NCBI RefSeq assembly: GCF_003343245.1
Contig: NZ_CP024901.1
Coordinates: 1-64,000 of the forward strand
Length of the DNA stretch: 64,000 bases
Origin: Photorhabdus laumondii subsp. laumondii
Lineage (GTDB): Bacteria > Pseudomonadota > Gammaproteobacteria > Enterobacterales > Enterobacteriaceae
Direction: 5' to 3'
Shown: piece by piece, positions 12,098 to 20,649 of the stretch
Numbering within the stretch: position 1 is the first letter of the stretch
Layout: every line of letters begins with the position of its first letter
The notes under the pieces: model-generated
What the model saw: only the letters and a program-made list of their open reading frames with translations
The model's database searches: none
What the model was told of the DNA's origin: nothing
Position numbers and translations under genes: made by a program

Positions 12098-14524
12098 TTA
12101 GAATTCTCCTCTATCAGAGAATGAACTGCGTAAACGCGCCTGCTGTTTACGTTCCCGATCATCCAATTCGCGCCTAACCGCTGCTGCAATATCCTGCGCA
12201 GATTGCCCCGGTGCACCATAGATATTTATATGATAGACCGGTGATTCACTGCGATACTCTACCATCTGCCGTTTGTCTGCTTTCTTTTCCTGAATCTGAG
12301 GATAAGCATGAACCGGTAAGCTCTGAACATGCAATGGTGCGGTTCTGGCTGCGGCAGAAGGTGCCATTACGCTCAAAGAAAATGCCGCAGCGGCAGCAAG
12401 TTTGGCAGTCTGTCGTCGGCTAATAACATTGACAGGGCCAGTGACAATCTCTGGTCCATATTCACCCACAATACCAAATCGGCCAGCCGGAATAATGCCC
12501 CCTTTGTCATGCTTGGGCAGAACCGAACTAACATTAGGACTCACATTATTACTGGCGTCTTTTGAAATATCTTCCTTTGACCGCATCCAGTCAGGGAGAT
12601 ACTCAGACAATGAAGTCAGTTTATTTTTCAGGGCTTCCCATTTTTCATTAATCCCCTCCAATAAACTGTTAACTATCGCTGTGCCAACCTCTTTAAATTT
12701 ACTGGGCAGATTCATTACGTCAGTAATAATTTCATTCCATTTATCCGAAATCGATATTTTAATATTCTCCCAGATATCCAACGTGTTCTGCTTAACTAAT
12801 TCCCAAGCATTACTGATATTAGTTTTAATACTTTCCCAGGTTTGCAGAACACTCTGTTTAATGGATTCCCATTTCTCACTTAGGCTAATTTTAATATTTT
12901 CCCAAAGCTGAGAAATTTTCGGCCCCAATGTTTCCCAGTTTTGCCAAATATAAACAGCAGCCATAGCAATGACACCAATAATGGCGAGGATTGGGTTAGC
13001 CATCATCAAACGACCAACGATCATCATGGTGCTACCCAACATTTTCAGAGCATTCCCGACTAATCCGAGCGCCCTCACACCAGTACTACCAAAGAAAGTA
13101 AGACTATATTTCGCTACAGCTAATGGAAGCAATATCGAAGCGATCGCCTGTGCCAATGCGCCAAACACAGTTAATATGCCTCCGACCACCACCGTAATAG
13201 TCGCAAGCGTTGCAGCCAAGCGTGGGTTGGCTTCCATCCATTCACTGACTTTATTGACTACATTTGTTACTTGCTGAGTGACTTCTCTTGCAGGACCTTC
13301 TACGCCAGAAAACATCTGAACGCCCAGATTACTCCAAGCGGCATTGAGTTTTTGGATATCACCGGTGAGATTATTCGTCACTACAGATGCAACTTTTTGG
13401 GATTCGCCTTGAACACGTTTTAGTTCAGCGATAAAAGTTTGCAATCCTCCCTGCCCTGCCTGATTTACCAATACATCCAAAGCAGGAGCAGCATTTTCAC
13501 CACCAATTGCGGTGAAATAACTCGTACGTTGTTTACCGCTCATTGAACGGGTTTTATCATCTAGTTCAACGAGAATATCAGGTAATTGCCGTAAATTACC
13601 TTTAGCATCACGAGTTTTAATATCTAGTTGTTTCAATACGGCAGCAGCAGCTTTAGGCGGTTCAGCCAACCGACTTAGTACATTGCTTAAAGCCTCTCCA
13701 GCTTCACTTCCCTTAATATTGGCATCACTTAACTTTCTTGTAGCAGCCGCAACGGTTTCAATATCAATCCCCAAAGAAGTGGCCGCTGGAGCGACAGATT
13801 TCATGGTGTCACCCAATCCCGCCAACGTTGTTTTTGAGCCAATAAGCGTTGCCGTCAAAACATCACTAACATGCCCCATCTCTTCGGATTGTAATTTAAA
13901 CCCTTCCAGTACATTAGTACTAATATCAACCACATTGGCGAAATCTGTACCGCTTGCCTGAGACATTAATACCGCACCAGGCATCACATTCTTTATCTGG
14001 TCAGGAGAATACCCCTTGGAGGCATACAGGCTCTGTCCCTGTGCAATCTGACTGGCCGGAATCCCTGTACTTTTGCTCAACTCACGACTTTGGTTAAGCA
14101 ACATGGCGTATTCAGGAGAATTTTTTTCAATATTGGTTTGTGCCTGAATTTTAGACATTTGAACATTAAGATCATAACCGGGCATCAGAAAGTTTTTACT
14201 GGTTGTCAGTATCTTACTACCGGCTGATTTTGCACTAGCACCATATTGACTAACGCGGTCACGAAGCTCTTTGATTTTGCTATAACGACCTTCACCGCGA
14301 TTTTCTTCCTTTTTGTCACTGGTATGCGCAGTTTCCTGCGCATATTCAGGAGCAGAATAAGATTTAATTGCTTCATAAGTCTGATTTAATCGCTTAAATT
14401 CATCACGATTTTGCCGGAGAGAATCTGCCAACCTTTTATTGTTTCGCTGGGCAGATTTCAAGGCGCTGGTCAGCTTATTAACGGACTGTATTACCAATTT
14501 AAGCTGTGACTGTGTATTACTCAT
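12098..14524 (-). CDS. T: Tail tape measure protein (P2 gpT-like)
   Basis: An 808-residue tape measure protein that sets tail length; P2 gpT is about 815, so a P2-sized tail is expected. The start is ATG 14524 (MSNTQSQLKLVIQ); an in-frame ATG 22 codons upstream lies inside the E' frame and is rejected. The start overlaps the E' stop by 8 bases. Domains: coiled coil near 1-70, a conserved tape-measure domain (MPGYDLNVQMSKIQAQTN, SKSTGIPASQIAQGQS), and hydrophobic segments near 440-530 (TLATITVVVGGILTVFGAL). Then comes a block with tryptophan every 11 residues (WENIKISLSEK WESIKQSV...) and a C-terminal tail. The hendecad block is unusual and is listed as a finding. Confidence 0.93.
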   Translation of the reverse strand: MSNTQSQLKLVIQSVNKLTSALKSAQRNNKRLADSLRQNRDEFKRLNQTYEAIKSYSAPEYAQETAHTSDKKEENRGEGRYSKIKELRDRVSQYGASAKSAGSKILTTSKNFLMPGYDLNVQMSKIQAQTNIEKNSPEYAMLLNQSRELSKSTGIPASQIAQGQSLYASKGYSPDQIKNVMPGAVLMSQASGTDFANVVDISTNVLEGFKLQSEEMGHVSDVLTATLIGSKTTLAGLGDTMKSVAPAATSLGIDIETVAAATRKLSDANIKGSEAGEALSNVLSRLAEPPKAAAAVLKQLDIKTRDAKGNLRQLPDILVELDDKTRSMSGKQRTSYFTAIGGENAAPALDVLVNQAGQGGLQTFIAELKRVQGESQKVASVVTNNLTGDIQKLNAAWSNLGVQMFSGVEGPAREVTQQVTNVVNKVSEWMEANPRLAATLATITVVVGGILTVFGALAQAIASILLPLAVAKYSLTFFGSTGVRALGLVGNALKMLGSTMMIVGRLMMANPILAIIGVIAMAAVYIWQNWETLGPKISQLWENIKISLSEKWESIKQSVLQTWESIKTNISNAWELVKQNTLDIWENIKISISDKWNEIITDVMNLPSKFKEVGTAIVNSLLEGINEKWEALKNKLTSLSEYLPDWMRSKEDISKDASNNVSPNVSSVLPKHDKGGIIPAGRFGIVGEYGPEIVTGPVNVISRRQTAKLAAAAAFSLSVMAPSAAARTAPLHVQSLPVHAYPQIQEKKADKRQMVEYRSESPVYHINIYGAPGQSAQDIAAAVRRELDDRERKQQARLRSSFSDRGEF

Positions 14525-14968
14525 TTTCTGCACCACTTCGTAAGATGGCCCGATGTCGCCAGTCCAGTAATTCCGGTAGTGACATTTCATCTGTCACTGC
14601 CGGAGACCAGTGGAAAACGGTGGCAATATCTGCCACCAATTCATCTACGGTTAGTCGGTCTGGAAACCGGACTTCGCCGACTTCGGTAACAAAAAATTGA
14701 CCACCTCAACACTGAGATTAATCAGATCGCCGGGTGTCATTGACAACAGGTCGCTTTTAGTGAGCGCTGGTGTGGTAACACGTGGCAAAACCAATATCAT
14801 TGAATCCACATCCATCTCCAGCAAAGCCTGTAGCCGAGCACCACGCAGCGCGCCACTGTTCGGTTTGCGCACCACCACTTCAGTGATGTTGCTACTACCA
14901 CGTGCAAGCGGTTCTTCTAATACGATTGTGCGCTGCTCGTCGTTTTGAGTAATTAGTGTTTCTGTCAT
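14517..14968 (-). CDS. E: Tail assembly chaperone E+E' made by -1 ribosomal frameshift
   Basis: P2 makes gpE and a longer gpE+E' by -1 frameshifting; both are chaperones for the tape measure protein. Frame 0 (14651-14968) gives a 105-residue gpE, MTETLITQNDEQRTIVLEEPL. A perfect X-XXY-YYZ slippery heptamer TTTTTTG (plus-strand coordinates 14690-14696) lies at codons N-F-L, residues 91-93. Shifting -1 there reads VTEVGEVRFPDRLTVDEL, then VADIATVFHWSPA and EMSLPELLDWRHRA, ending ENE at 14517. The fused product is about 150 residues. The E' part contains the recognisable GpE motif (FHW...MSL.EL..W). The extension overlaps the start of T. Confidence 0.9.
14690..14696 (-). promoter_or_regulatory. 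Programmed -1 frameshift slippery site
   Basis: On the coding strand this is T TTT TTG in the zero frame AAT TTT TTG. It fits the X-XXY-YYZ rule exactly and sits at the same place as the P2 E/E' slip site. I did not work out a downstream stimulatory hairpin. Confidence 0.85.
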
Positions 14969-14994
14969 GGTTCAACCTTGTTTATCCGATTAGA

Positions 14995-15510
14995 TTAAAG
15001 ACCCATAGCGCGACGGTGATCTGCCAAGCGATCCTCACCATTAACGACTTCAACCATGTTAACGGTATCCACTTCGATCAGAACTTCACCATCCCATGTC
15101 AATTTGAAATAGGTGTTTTTAGCGCTGATTTTGGTCTGAGTATTATCTCCCTGCTTATAAGCACCGTGGTCAAACTCATGGAAACGGCCACGCATCACGA
15201 TTTCAACAGCAATCACATCGCTGGTATCATCGCGCTGGCAGGAGCCCGCAAAGCGCAACATTACGCCATCAGCTTTGGTCAGACCCCATTGCCGATAATG
15301 TTGAGCTTCCATACCTCCCAGAGTAAATTCAACGTCCAATGCACCTTCATCCAAGCCTAAGTCCACGGTTGCGCTACCGTTCATACCACCGCCACGATAG
15401 GTTTCCAGTTTACGACTCAGCTTAGGCAGAGTAATTTCTTCCACGATTCCCTGATAACTATTGCCATCATTAAACAAGTTCAGGAATTTAAGTTTGCGAG
15501 GTAATGCCAT
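14995..15510 (-). CDS. FII: Tail tube protein (P2 gpFII-like)
   Basis: A 171-residue major tail tube protein; it polymerises around the tape measure to form the inner tube. The N-terminus MALPRKLKFLNLFNDGNSYQG and motifs such as RGGGMNGSATVDLGL and AHYRQWGL-like EAQHYRQWGLTKADG match P2 FII. The length equals P2 FII (about 172). It lies 10 bases after the sheath gene, with a good Shine-Dalgarno (AAGGGG on the minus strand), typical of a highly expressed structural gene. Confidence 0.94.
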   Translation of the reverse strand: MALPRKLKFLNLFNDGNSYQGIVEEITLPKLSRKLETYRGGGMNGSATVDLGLDEGALDVEFTLGGMEAQHYRQWGLTKADGVMLRFAGSCQRDDTSDVIAVEIVMRGRFHEFDHGAYKQGDNTQTKISAKNTYFKLTWDGEVLIEVDTVNMVEVVNGEDRLADHRRAMGL

Positions 15511-15520
15511 CTGTGTCCCC

Positions 15521-16693
15521 TTAGCCGTTTATGCTTTTCGCGAAATCCATCAGGTAACGATCTGTAATACGCTGGCGTAACATCATGTTTTCCAGTGGTG
15601 GTACAGGTGTATAGTCGTAATCGAGGGTCAATTTGCCCGCTTTCAAGGTGTCTTTATCATTGGCGTTTTCGTCATACCAACACTGACCGTCAATAATGTA
15701 ACCCCCAGATTTCAGTTCGCGGAACTTAGCATTGATACCTTCGATAATGTCTCGTACCAGTGAAGGAGTCAGTGGTTTATCGATTGCCCACATATGTGCT
15801 TCCGCCATAGTGTCAGCTAATACTTGGGCAGTACGAGTGTAACTTTCGAACTGGAACAATGGGTCATCAGCGCAAGTACGGGAACCCCAGAAACGGAAAC
15901 CGTTCTTACGGATAAGTGTCGTGATACCATTTTGGTTTAGCAGGCCTGAGTCTGTTGCTGGATCTTGAAGATCCCAGAAGACGTCTGCTGAAAGACCGGT
16001 CACACCATTGACACCGATGTTGGACAGTGTTTTGTGCCAACCTGTTTCTTCATCAATTTTTGCACGCAAACCCAATGCACGAGCAGTCGCGTAGGCGATA
16101 GTTTCTTTATTAGAAACCGTATCCCAACTCAGGAAATCAGGCCAAATCAACATCAGTTCTCGTTGACTGAAGTTTTTGCGATATTCGATAACTTCTGAGA
16201 TAGTCTTACTGCCATAGGCACTGATATAAGCCATTGCTCTCAGTTTCTGCGCGATACTCGCCAACTCAACAGCAACAGCTTTTGTATCCAGCCCAGGGAC
16301 TCCCAGAATACGAGGCTTCACACCTAATTGGCTTTGTGCTGCCAACAGTGCCTGTATACCGGTTTTCTTACCTTCACTAGTTGTAGTACCAATGATATTG
16401 GTGGTGGTATCACCTTCCGTTTCACCTTGTGCTACACGGACAACAACAGTAACGGGTTTAGACTGGTCTGAAATAGCTTTAAGTGCCTGAGGCAATGTAC
16501 CGGTTTTACCAGCTTTGCCAATGGCGAGTGAAACATCAGTAATCAAGACCGGAGTGTTTAGTGGAAAAGTTTTTTCGTCTGCTTCAGGACCAGTACAGAC
16601 CATACCAACAATAGCGGTGCTAACTGTAGTGATGGTACGCGTGCCCTCGTTAATTTCCTGTACACGGACGCCGTGATGATAATCTTGTGCCAT
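15521..16693 (-). CDS. FI: Contractile tail sheath protein (P2 gpFI-like)
   Basis: A 390-residue sheath protein starting [20 protein letters not shown]. It carries [27 protein letters not shown] sheath motifs and a C-terminal [19 protein letters not shown]. Contraction of the sheath drives the tube through the target envelope. P2 FI is about 396 residues, so this is full length. It is the first gene of the FI-FII-E-T-U-D-ogr unit and is preceded by a candidate Ogr-activated promoter. Confidence 0.95.
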   Translation of the reverse strand: MAQDYHHGVRVQEINEGTRTITTVSTAIVGMVCTGPEADEKTFPLNTPVLITDVSLAIGKAGKTGTLPQALKAISDQSKPVTVVVRVAQGETEGDTTTNIIGTTTSEGKKTGIQALLAAQSQLGVKPRILGVPGLDTKAVAVELASIAQKLRAMAYISAYGSKTISEVIEYRKNFSQRELMLIWPDFLSWDTVSNKETIAYATARALGLRAKIDEETGWHKTLSNIGVNGVTGLSADVFWDLQDPATDSGLLNQNGITTLIRKNGFRFWGSRTCADDPLFQFESYTRTAQVLADTMAEAHMWAIDKPLTPSLVRDIIEGINAKFRELKSGGYIIDGQCWYDENANDKDTLKAGKLTLDYDYTPVPPLENMMLRQRITDRYLMDFAKSING

Positions 16694-16764
16694 ATTAGCG
16701 GTTCTCCTGTTAAGGTGTCCCGCTATGTTGAAGTATCCGAATTATTAAATCATTCGATGGGAAA

Positions 16765-16782
16765 TGTGTGGGAGATGGTACA
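16765..16782 (-). promoter_or_regulatory. Candidate Ogr-binding site upstream of FI
   Basis: TGT-N12-ACA, the dyad known from P2 late promoters (centred near -55). Its centre lies about 80 bases upstream of the FI start codon, which would put transcription start roughly 25 bases before the gene. Two more copies at comparable distances precede V and X. Confidence 0.65.
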
Positions 16783-16914
16783 AATCAGGTTGCTTAATTT
16801 ATTATTTTTTCTAATTATTCAACTATCTGTACTTTATAGAAAGTGGAAAAGGAAACCTCTATAAATCAATATCTGTTTCTTCTGTCGTGAACTTTTAGTT
16901 CTGTTCATTGATTA
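16783..16914. other. Intergenic region between FI promoter and cassette 1
   Basis: AT-rich; the open frame at 16673-16864 has no recognisable product and overlaps the FI start and promoter. Nothing else recognised. Confidence 0.4.
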
Positions 16915-17031
16915 TTTTTTCACAGATTTTCCCTACAAAAATAGATGATAATTTATACACATCAACGCATTTCTCTGTAAACCACAGTTCTGGTCATTTA
17001 TTGACACCCGAATATAGCCAATCTTCGCCAT
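16915..17031 (-). pseudogene. 5' fragment of an invertase gene (cassette 1)
   Basis: The minus strand from ATG 17031 reads MAKIGYIRVSINDQN and RNALMCIN before degenerating to stops. It corresponds to the first about 35 codons of the functional invertase at 25880-26452, including the catalytic-serine motif YIRVS. Only the 5' end is present. The same arrangement (invertase 5' end next to a crossover site and fibre module) occurs at 26.4 kb (intact gene) and 30.1 kb (fragment). Confidence 0.8.
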
Positions 17032-17093
17032 ATGTAACCCTGCCTAATACCATTATGAGACTATTATTATCGAAATTATCACGGATTGGCGAG

Positions 17094-17119
17094 CTTTTAA
17101 AAACCTTGGTTTGATAGAA
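17094..17119 (+). other. Site-specific recombination site 1 (hix/gix-like)
   Basis: 26-bp window with the palindromic core AAACCTTGGTTT at 17101-17112, closely resembling Hin/Gin/Cin crossover sites. The central TT sets orientation: same as site 3, opposite to the site in H (19966-19991) and to site 4. Confidence 0.85.
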
Positions 17120-17662
17120 ACCGTTACTAAAGCCGCAGACGCGTTGCAACGCAGCGGTGGCAATGTAACAGGTGACATAACTATTACTACTGATTCTATG
17201 CTGAGTTGGAACAGAAACACCGACTTTGCCTCTATCGGTTTTAAAAACACCGGAGATGGTGATGCAGACTCCTATATGTGGTTTAAAACAGGGGATAATG
17301 GTAACGAATATTTCAAATGGCAGCATGCCCTTTCTGGAGGGCCAACTAATGAATGGATGAGCCTTAAATCTGATAATCTTCGGGTTAGAGGGTATCAAGT
17401 CTATCATGAAGGATATAGACCAACCGCTGCGATTATTGGCGCTTATACAAAATCAGAATCAGACACGCGTTATATTCAAGATATTCGTTTTGGTGCCAAA
17501 GAGAGCGCGCAAGTACAGAAAAGTTCTGGAGATACAAACGCAAGTGGGTATGCCATTACTGCTGTAATAAATGGAAACAGAAATGAGCTAGTTGACACCG
17601 TAAACCGTAGGCCGATACAGAAGAAAGTTAACGGCATATGGATGAATATATCCAATATTTAG
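17111..17662 (+). CDS. Silent alternative tail-fibre C-terminal module (cassette 1)
   Basis: A promoterless 183-codon fibre tip whose frame runs in through the crossover site (KNLGLIET), just as H does at its own site (KNLGLLE). It contains GGNVTGDITI, SYMWFKTGDNGNEYF and a C-terminal NRRPIQKKVNGIWMN, similar to the distal part of P2/Mu-type fibres. The first codon listed is TTG, but natural expression would be as a fusion to the H N-terminus after inversion between site 1 and the H site. An assembly gene follows 15 bases later. Confidence 0.82.
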   Translation: MIETVTKAADALQRSGGNVTGDITITTDSMLSWNRNTDFASIGFKNTGDGDADSYMWFKTGDNGNEYFKWQHALSGGPTNEWMSLKSDNLRVRGYQVYHEGYRPTAAIIGAYTKSESDTRYIQDIRFGAKESAQVQKSSGDTNASGYAITAVINGNRNELVDTVNRRPIQKKVNGIWMNISNI

Positions 17663-17677
17663 TAAGGTGATTAATAT

Positions 17678-18208
17678 ATGCAAAACATTAAAAATTTTTC
17701 CCAATATACACCTGACTCAGAACAAGCCAGAAAAATCATTGAAGATTTTAATGTCATTTATTTGAAATCAGAAGACGGTCAAGACTGGTATGAATGCCAG
17801 AAAAGCTTTAATCCTGATACAATCAAAGTAATGTATGATTTTAATAATGTAATCCGTTCTATATCAGGAGATGTATCAGCTTTTAATCCAGAGGGAATGA
17901 GTGTGGCTGAAGTAAGTAATCTGCTTGATTCTTGTGATATTTCAGGCCAATGGCAATATATAAATGGCGCTATTGTTCCGCGTAAGTACACAAAGGGCGA
18001 GTTAGTTGCTCAAGCAGAAAGACGTAAAGAAGAATTGTTAGCCCTTGCCAGCAATACTATTGCTCCCTTACAGGATACCGTTGAGCTAGAAGAAGCAACT
18101 CTGGAAGAGATAGAGCGACTCAAAGCCTGGAAAAAATACCGAATGCAAGCAAACCGCATTGATCCCACCATAGCACCAGATATTGAGTGGCCCGCACAAC
18201 CAGTATAA
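17678..18208 (+). CDS. Tail fibre assembly chaperone paired with cassette 1
   Basis: A 176-residue protein of the tail-fibre assembly (Tfa/gpG/Mu U) family. The diagnostic C-terminus is ERLKAWKKYRMQANRIDPT followed by IEWPAQP; the helix AERRKEELLALASNTIAPLQD precedes it. Chaperones of this family fold or trimerise the matching fibre tip, hence the pairing with the cassette. It is silent in the present orientation unless served by an unseen promoter. Confidence 0.88.
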   Translation: MQNIKNFSQYTPDSEQARKIIEDFNVIYLKSEDGQDWYECQKSFNPDTIKVMYDFNNVIRSISGDVSAFNPEGMSVAEVSNLLDSCDISGQWQYINGAIVPRKYTKGELVAQAERRKEELLALASNTIAPLQDTVELEEATLEEIERLKAWKKYRMQANRIDPTIAPDIEWPAQPV

Positions 18209-18215
18209 ATAATAT

Positions 18216-18247
18216 AGGCCCGCCGTTCACAAACCGCAGGCCTTTTT
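18216..18247 (+). terminator. Terminator after cassette 1 assembly gene
   Basis: Imperfect hairpin with stem AGGCC/GGCCT plus inner GC pairs, followed by TTTTT, immediately after the assembly gene. Confidence 0.55.
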
Positions 18248-18296
18248 CTACTCTGACTCTTTAGGTTAATCAATAAGTATTTACCTAATGTGCCAG

Positions 18297-18380
18297 GTCT
18301 TATTGGAATGGAAAAAATACCTAGCCATACTAAACCGGGTTGATACTTCAAAAGCATCGGAAATCGACAGGCTAACATAG
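18297..18380 (+). pseudogene. 3' remnant of another tail fibre assembly gene
   Basis: An open stretch reads VLLEWKKYLAILNRVDTSKA, then SEIDRLT and a stop. This matches the conserved C-terminus of tail-fibre assembly proteins (compare LLDWKKYLVLLSRIDIS at 27587-28219). No 5' part is present, so an older cassette was partly lost here. Confidence 0.75.
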
Positions 18381-18392
18381 CCTGTCATCACA

Positions 18393-18427
18393 GAAAAAAG
18401 ACCGGGGACAGGATAATGCCCGGTCTT
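18393..18427 (-). terminator. Terminator of the V-to-assembly tail operon
   Basis: On the minus strand, stem AAGACCGGG/CCCGGTCTT followed by six T residues, 11 bases beyond the assembly gene stop at 18438. Confidence 0.85.
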
Positions 18428-18437
18428 GATAATTTTA

Positions 18438-19034
18438 TTATTTTGGTATTTGTGGCCAATCAACATCTGAAACCATTGAAGTATCAACACGGCTCAGTAA
18501 TACCACATATTTCTTCCAGGCAAGCAATAATGCTTTTTCTGTGTCAGAGGCCATCTCAGTCTCAATAGCATATTGTAATAAAGTCATGACTTCATCAGCC
18601 TGTTGGCGAAGAGTGACACGGTGTTGTTCTGCCTGTTCAATCTGACTGTTTTTTTGAGCTTCAATGTCCGTTACCCATTTTTCACCATCCCACTTATCAA
18701 AATCAGTGTTTGGTTGTTTGCACGTCAGTGTTTCTGGTAATTCGCCCGGTTTAATGATTTCCTTCTGTTCCCCAGTTTGGGTGTCGTAAGCTATTTTTCC
18801 TCGATAATCTGGTACAATTTGCCAATCGGTTAAATCAGATGAACGGCAGGCGATATATCCCTCTTCGGTATCAGGTGGCACGTCTGTGCAAGAATTAGCA
18901 GGAAGACCGACACCAACGGGAAGATACTCATCAGAACTGTTTAAATATTCCAGCGTAATCGCATCGTAATTAAACACAACGATACTTCCGGTACTGATAG
19001 CAATATTATTTTTATCCAGTACAGCCTTATTCAT
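18438..19034 (-). CDS. Tail fibre assembly chaperone (expressed set)
   Basis: A 198-residue protein of the tail-fibre assembly family. The N-terminal half includes GVGLPANSCTDVPP and WQIVPDYRGKIAYDTQTGE; the C-terminus includes LLLAWKKYVVLLSRVD and DVDWPQIPK. It closely resembles the 210-residue assembly protein at 27587-28219. Its ATG overlaps the stop of the preceding fibre-tip gene (TGATG), so it is translationally coupled. It is the last gene of the V-W-J-I-H operon in its present state. Confidence 0.9.
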   Translation of the reverse strand: MNKAVLDKNNIAISTGSIVVFNYDAITLEYLNSSDEYLPVGVGLPANSCTDVPPDTEEGYIACRSSDLTDWQIVPDYRGKIAYDTQTGEQKEIIKPGELPETLTCKQPNTDFDKWDGEKWVTDIEAQKNSQIEQAEQHRVTLRQQADEVMTLLQYAIETEMASDTEKALLLAWKKYVVLLSRVDTSMVSDVDWPQIPK

Positions 19035-19522
19035 CAGGCAATCCTCACAATGTAATTAAATGCCACGCTTCGTGGGCGTGTTTCTATTCCTGTTGAAGCA
19101 GCAATCGCATTATCCATATAACCGAAACCACCAGCTCCCATTCCCATAGCGATGCCTAGTCCGCGAGGATCAATACCGTAGTTAACGTTTTGGTAGACAC
19201 TATTGAGAATATAGCTTGGTGTACCCACCTTCTCAGTTCCACCATTTGAGTTGGACCACATCCGTTCAATTCTGTGACTATGTGGAGCAATATCTGCCAA
19301 TTGAAAGGATAGGAGATATCGACCGACATCCACCCCACGTCCATCATCCCAGCCCCGGATAAATTCACCACGTAAATCAGGTAATCTACCACTGGGATAA
19401 GTTTCCGCTAATTTGGGATATAAAGACTTATCAAAGATTGCCCCATTACATTTCACCCAACCATTTGGTGGTATGTCAGTCGGTATTCCTCCCGGGATCT
19501 CTTCAAGTACAGACATGAGCAT
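19034..19522 (-). CDS. Free-standing fibre tip (tail collar domain) coupled to H
   Basis: 162 residues equivalent to the last about 145 residues of H: GWVKCNGAIFDKSLYPKLAE, SGRLPDLRGEFIRGWDDGRG and the ending RPRSVAFNYIVRIA. This is a phage tail collar-type tip. The middle (residues 70-140) is unlike H. It starts at the stop of H (TAATG overlap), so it would be made as a separate protein without the fibre shaft. No crossover site lies at its start. It may be a former cassette tip left behind H, or a subunit that mixes with H in the fibre. I know of no exact parallel. Confidence 0.8.
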   Translation of the reverse strand: MLMSVLEEIPGGIPTDIPPNGWVKCNGAIFDKSLYPKLAETYPSGRLPDLRGEFIRGWDDGRGVDVGRYLLSFQLADIAPHSHRIERMWSNSNGGTEKVGTPSYILNSVYQNVNYGIDPRGLGIAMGMGAGGFGYMDNAIAASTGIETRPRSVAFNYIVRIA

Positions 19523-20649
19523 TATGCTGCCCTTACAATATAGTTAAACGCTACGTTACGTGGCCTTGATACCCCTATATAAGCTGCATTGGTAGTCCAG
19601 GTTGTTGCTGAACCTCCAGAAGCTCTAGCTCTTAATGGAATATCTTTATTTTGGGGAGTATCCCATTGTAATTTCGTACGCTCATTAACTGAGAAGTTAA
19701 CAACATTATCAGCAGCTTGTTGAGTTTCCTGTAGTAAATAAGACCCTTCTTGCCATACCAATAATGTACGGTCTGGATCAACGCCACGTTTGTCATCCCA
19801 ACCGCGAATAAATTCCCCGCGCAAATCGGGCAAATTACCACCAGGATAAGCCTTGGCTAATTCCGGAAATTTCGCTTTATCAAAGGCCGCACCATTGCAT
19901 TGTAACCACCCATCCGGCAGTGTTGCCGTCGGCCAAGGAAGTGGTACACCTATCGGAATTAGCTTTTCCAATAAACCAAGGTTTTTCACAAAAGCATTTT
20001 TATCTAGGATATCCGCGCCATTTTGGTTTTTTGCCAATTTACTATTAGCATTATCATAAGCTGCTTTTACCGCTTTGGGTGTTGCTGCTGTAGTTTCATC
20101 ATTACTGTTAATGGCACTATTAAGTTTTGTAAAACCTTTCTCTGTCAATGTGGCATCTGGGTGATTACGGCTTTTTTCATGTTTCTGGATAGAGCTATCT
20201 ACATAATCACGAGTCGCCAGAACGACAGAGGGATCGATTTTCAGCGTTACCGAATCCGTATTGCTGACAATCAAGATCATTCTGATAGTTTGTGTTCTAC
20301 CCGAACCTTCCTGTAATTGTGGTTTATAGGTTTCCGGGCAGTTTGCTACTGCAATCAAGTTACCTTCACCATCAAACAAACCAATTTCACGCATCCACCA
20401 ACCACCCTCACCTTCAGGGATAATTTGTTCGGCAATAATTTGGTTTGTGTTTACCGGGTCGACACTTAATGTATTAATTGCAGCACGACGCTTTTCATTA
20501 ATTAATTTTGTCTGATTGACGTCAGGATCTGGTAATTTACCGCCACCGTCACCAACAGCCATGTGAGTAATATCGACTTTTGTCCCCAAAGCAGCAGCGT
20601 TCGCCAGTTTCGCCGCGCCTAGGTTAGTTAAAATTGCAAAGTATTTCAT
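19522..20649 (-). CDS. H: Tail fibre protein H, expressed, with switchable C-terminus
   Basis: A 375-residue receptor-binding fibre. The N-terminal baseplate-attachment domain (MKYFAILTNLGAAKLANAAALG, EGGWWMREIGLFDGEGNLIAVAN) is that of P2 H. A short shaft with NHPDATLTEKGFTKLNSA follows. The crossover site is at codons KNLGLLE (about residues 222-228), after which the swappable tip begins: IGVPLPWP, the collar domain LPDLRGEFIRGWDD and the end FNYIVRAA. It is much shorter than P2 H (about 669). Its start overlaps I by 4 bases and its stop overlaps the next fibre tip. Confidence 0.92.
   Translation of the reverse strand: MKYFAILTNLGAAKLANAAALGTKVDITHMAVGDGGGKLPDPDVNQTKLINEKRRAAINTLSVDPVNTNQIIAEQIIPEGEGGWWMREIGLFDGEGNLIAVANCPETYKPQLQEGSGRTQTIRMILIVSNTDSVTLKIDPSVVLATRDYVDSSIQKHEKSRNHPDATLTEKGFTKLNSAINSNDETTAATPKAVKAAYDNANSKLAKNQNGADILDKNAFVKNLGLLEKLIPIGVPLPWPTATLPDGWLQCNGAAFDKAKFPELAKAYPGGNLPDLRGEFIRGWDDKRGVDPDRTLLVWQEGSYLLQETQQAADNVVNFSVNERTKLQWDTPQNKDIPLRARASGGSATTWTTNAAYIGVSRPRNVAFNYIVRAA
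19966..19991 (-). other. Site-specific recombination site inside H
   Basis: The core AAACCAAGGTTT at 19973-19984 is the complement of the AAACCTTGGTTT core at the other three sites, lying in the H reading frame. Its orientation is opposite to sites 1 and 3, so inversion with either would join the H N-terminus to a new tip. Confidence 0.85.

Larger units (their letters stand above)
16915..17125 (+). repeat. Cassette-boundary repeat, copy 1
   Basis: About 200 bp shared with 26330-26545 (same orientation) and 29985-30200 (inverted). It contains an invertase 5' end, the conserved block from CCTGCCTAATACCA through ACGGATTGGCGAG, the crossover site and the first codons of a fibre module (LIET). 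Confidence 0.85.

Noticed and set aside
12211..13961. Plus-strand ORFs inside the tape measure gene
   Set aside because: Antisense shadows of a long, well-supported coding frame.
16673..16864. 63-codon plus-strand ORF upstream of cassette 1
   Set aside because: Overlaps the FI start and its promoter, no recognisable product.
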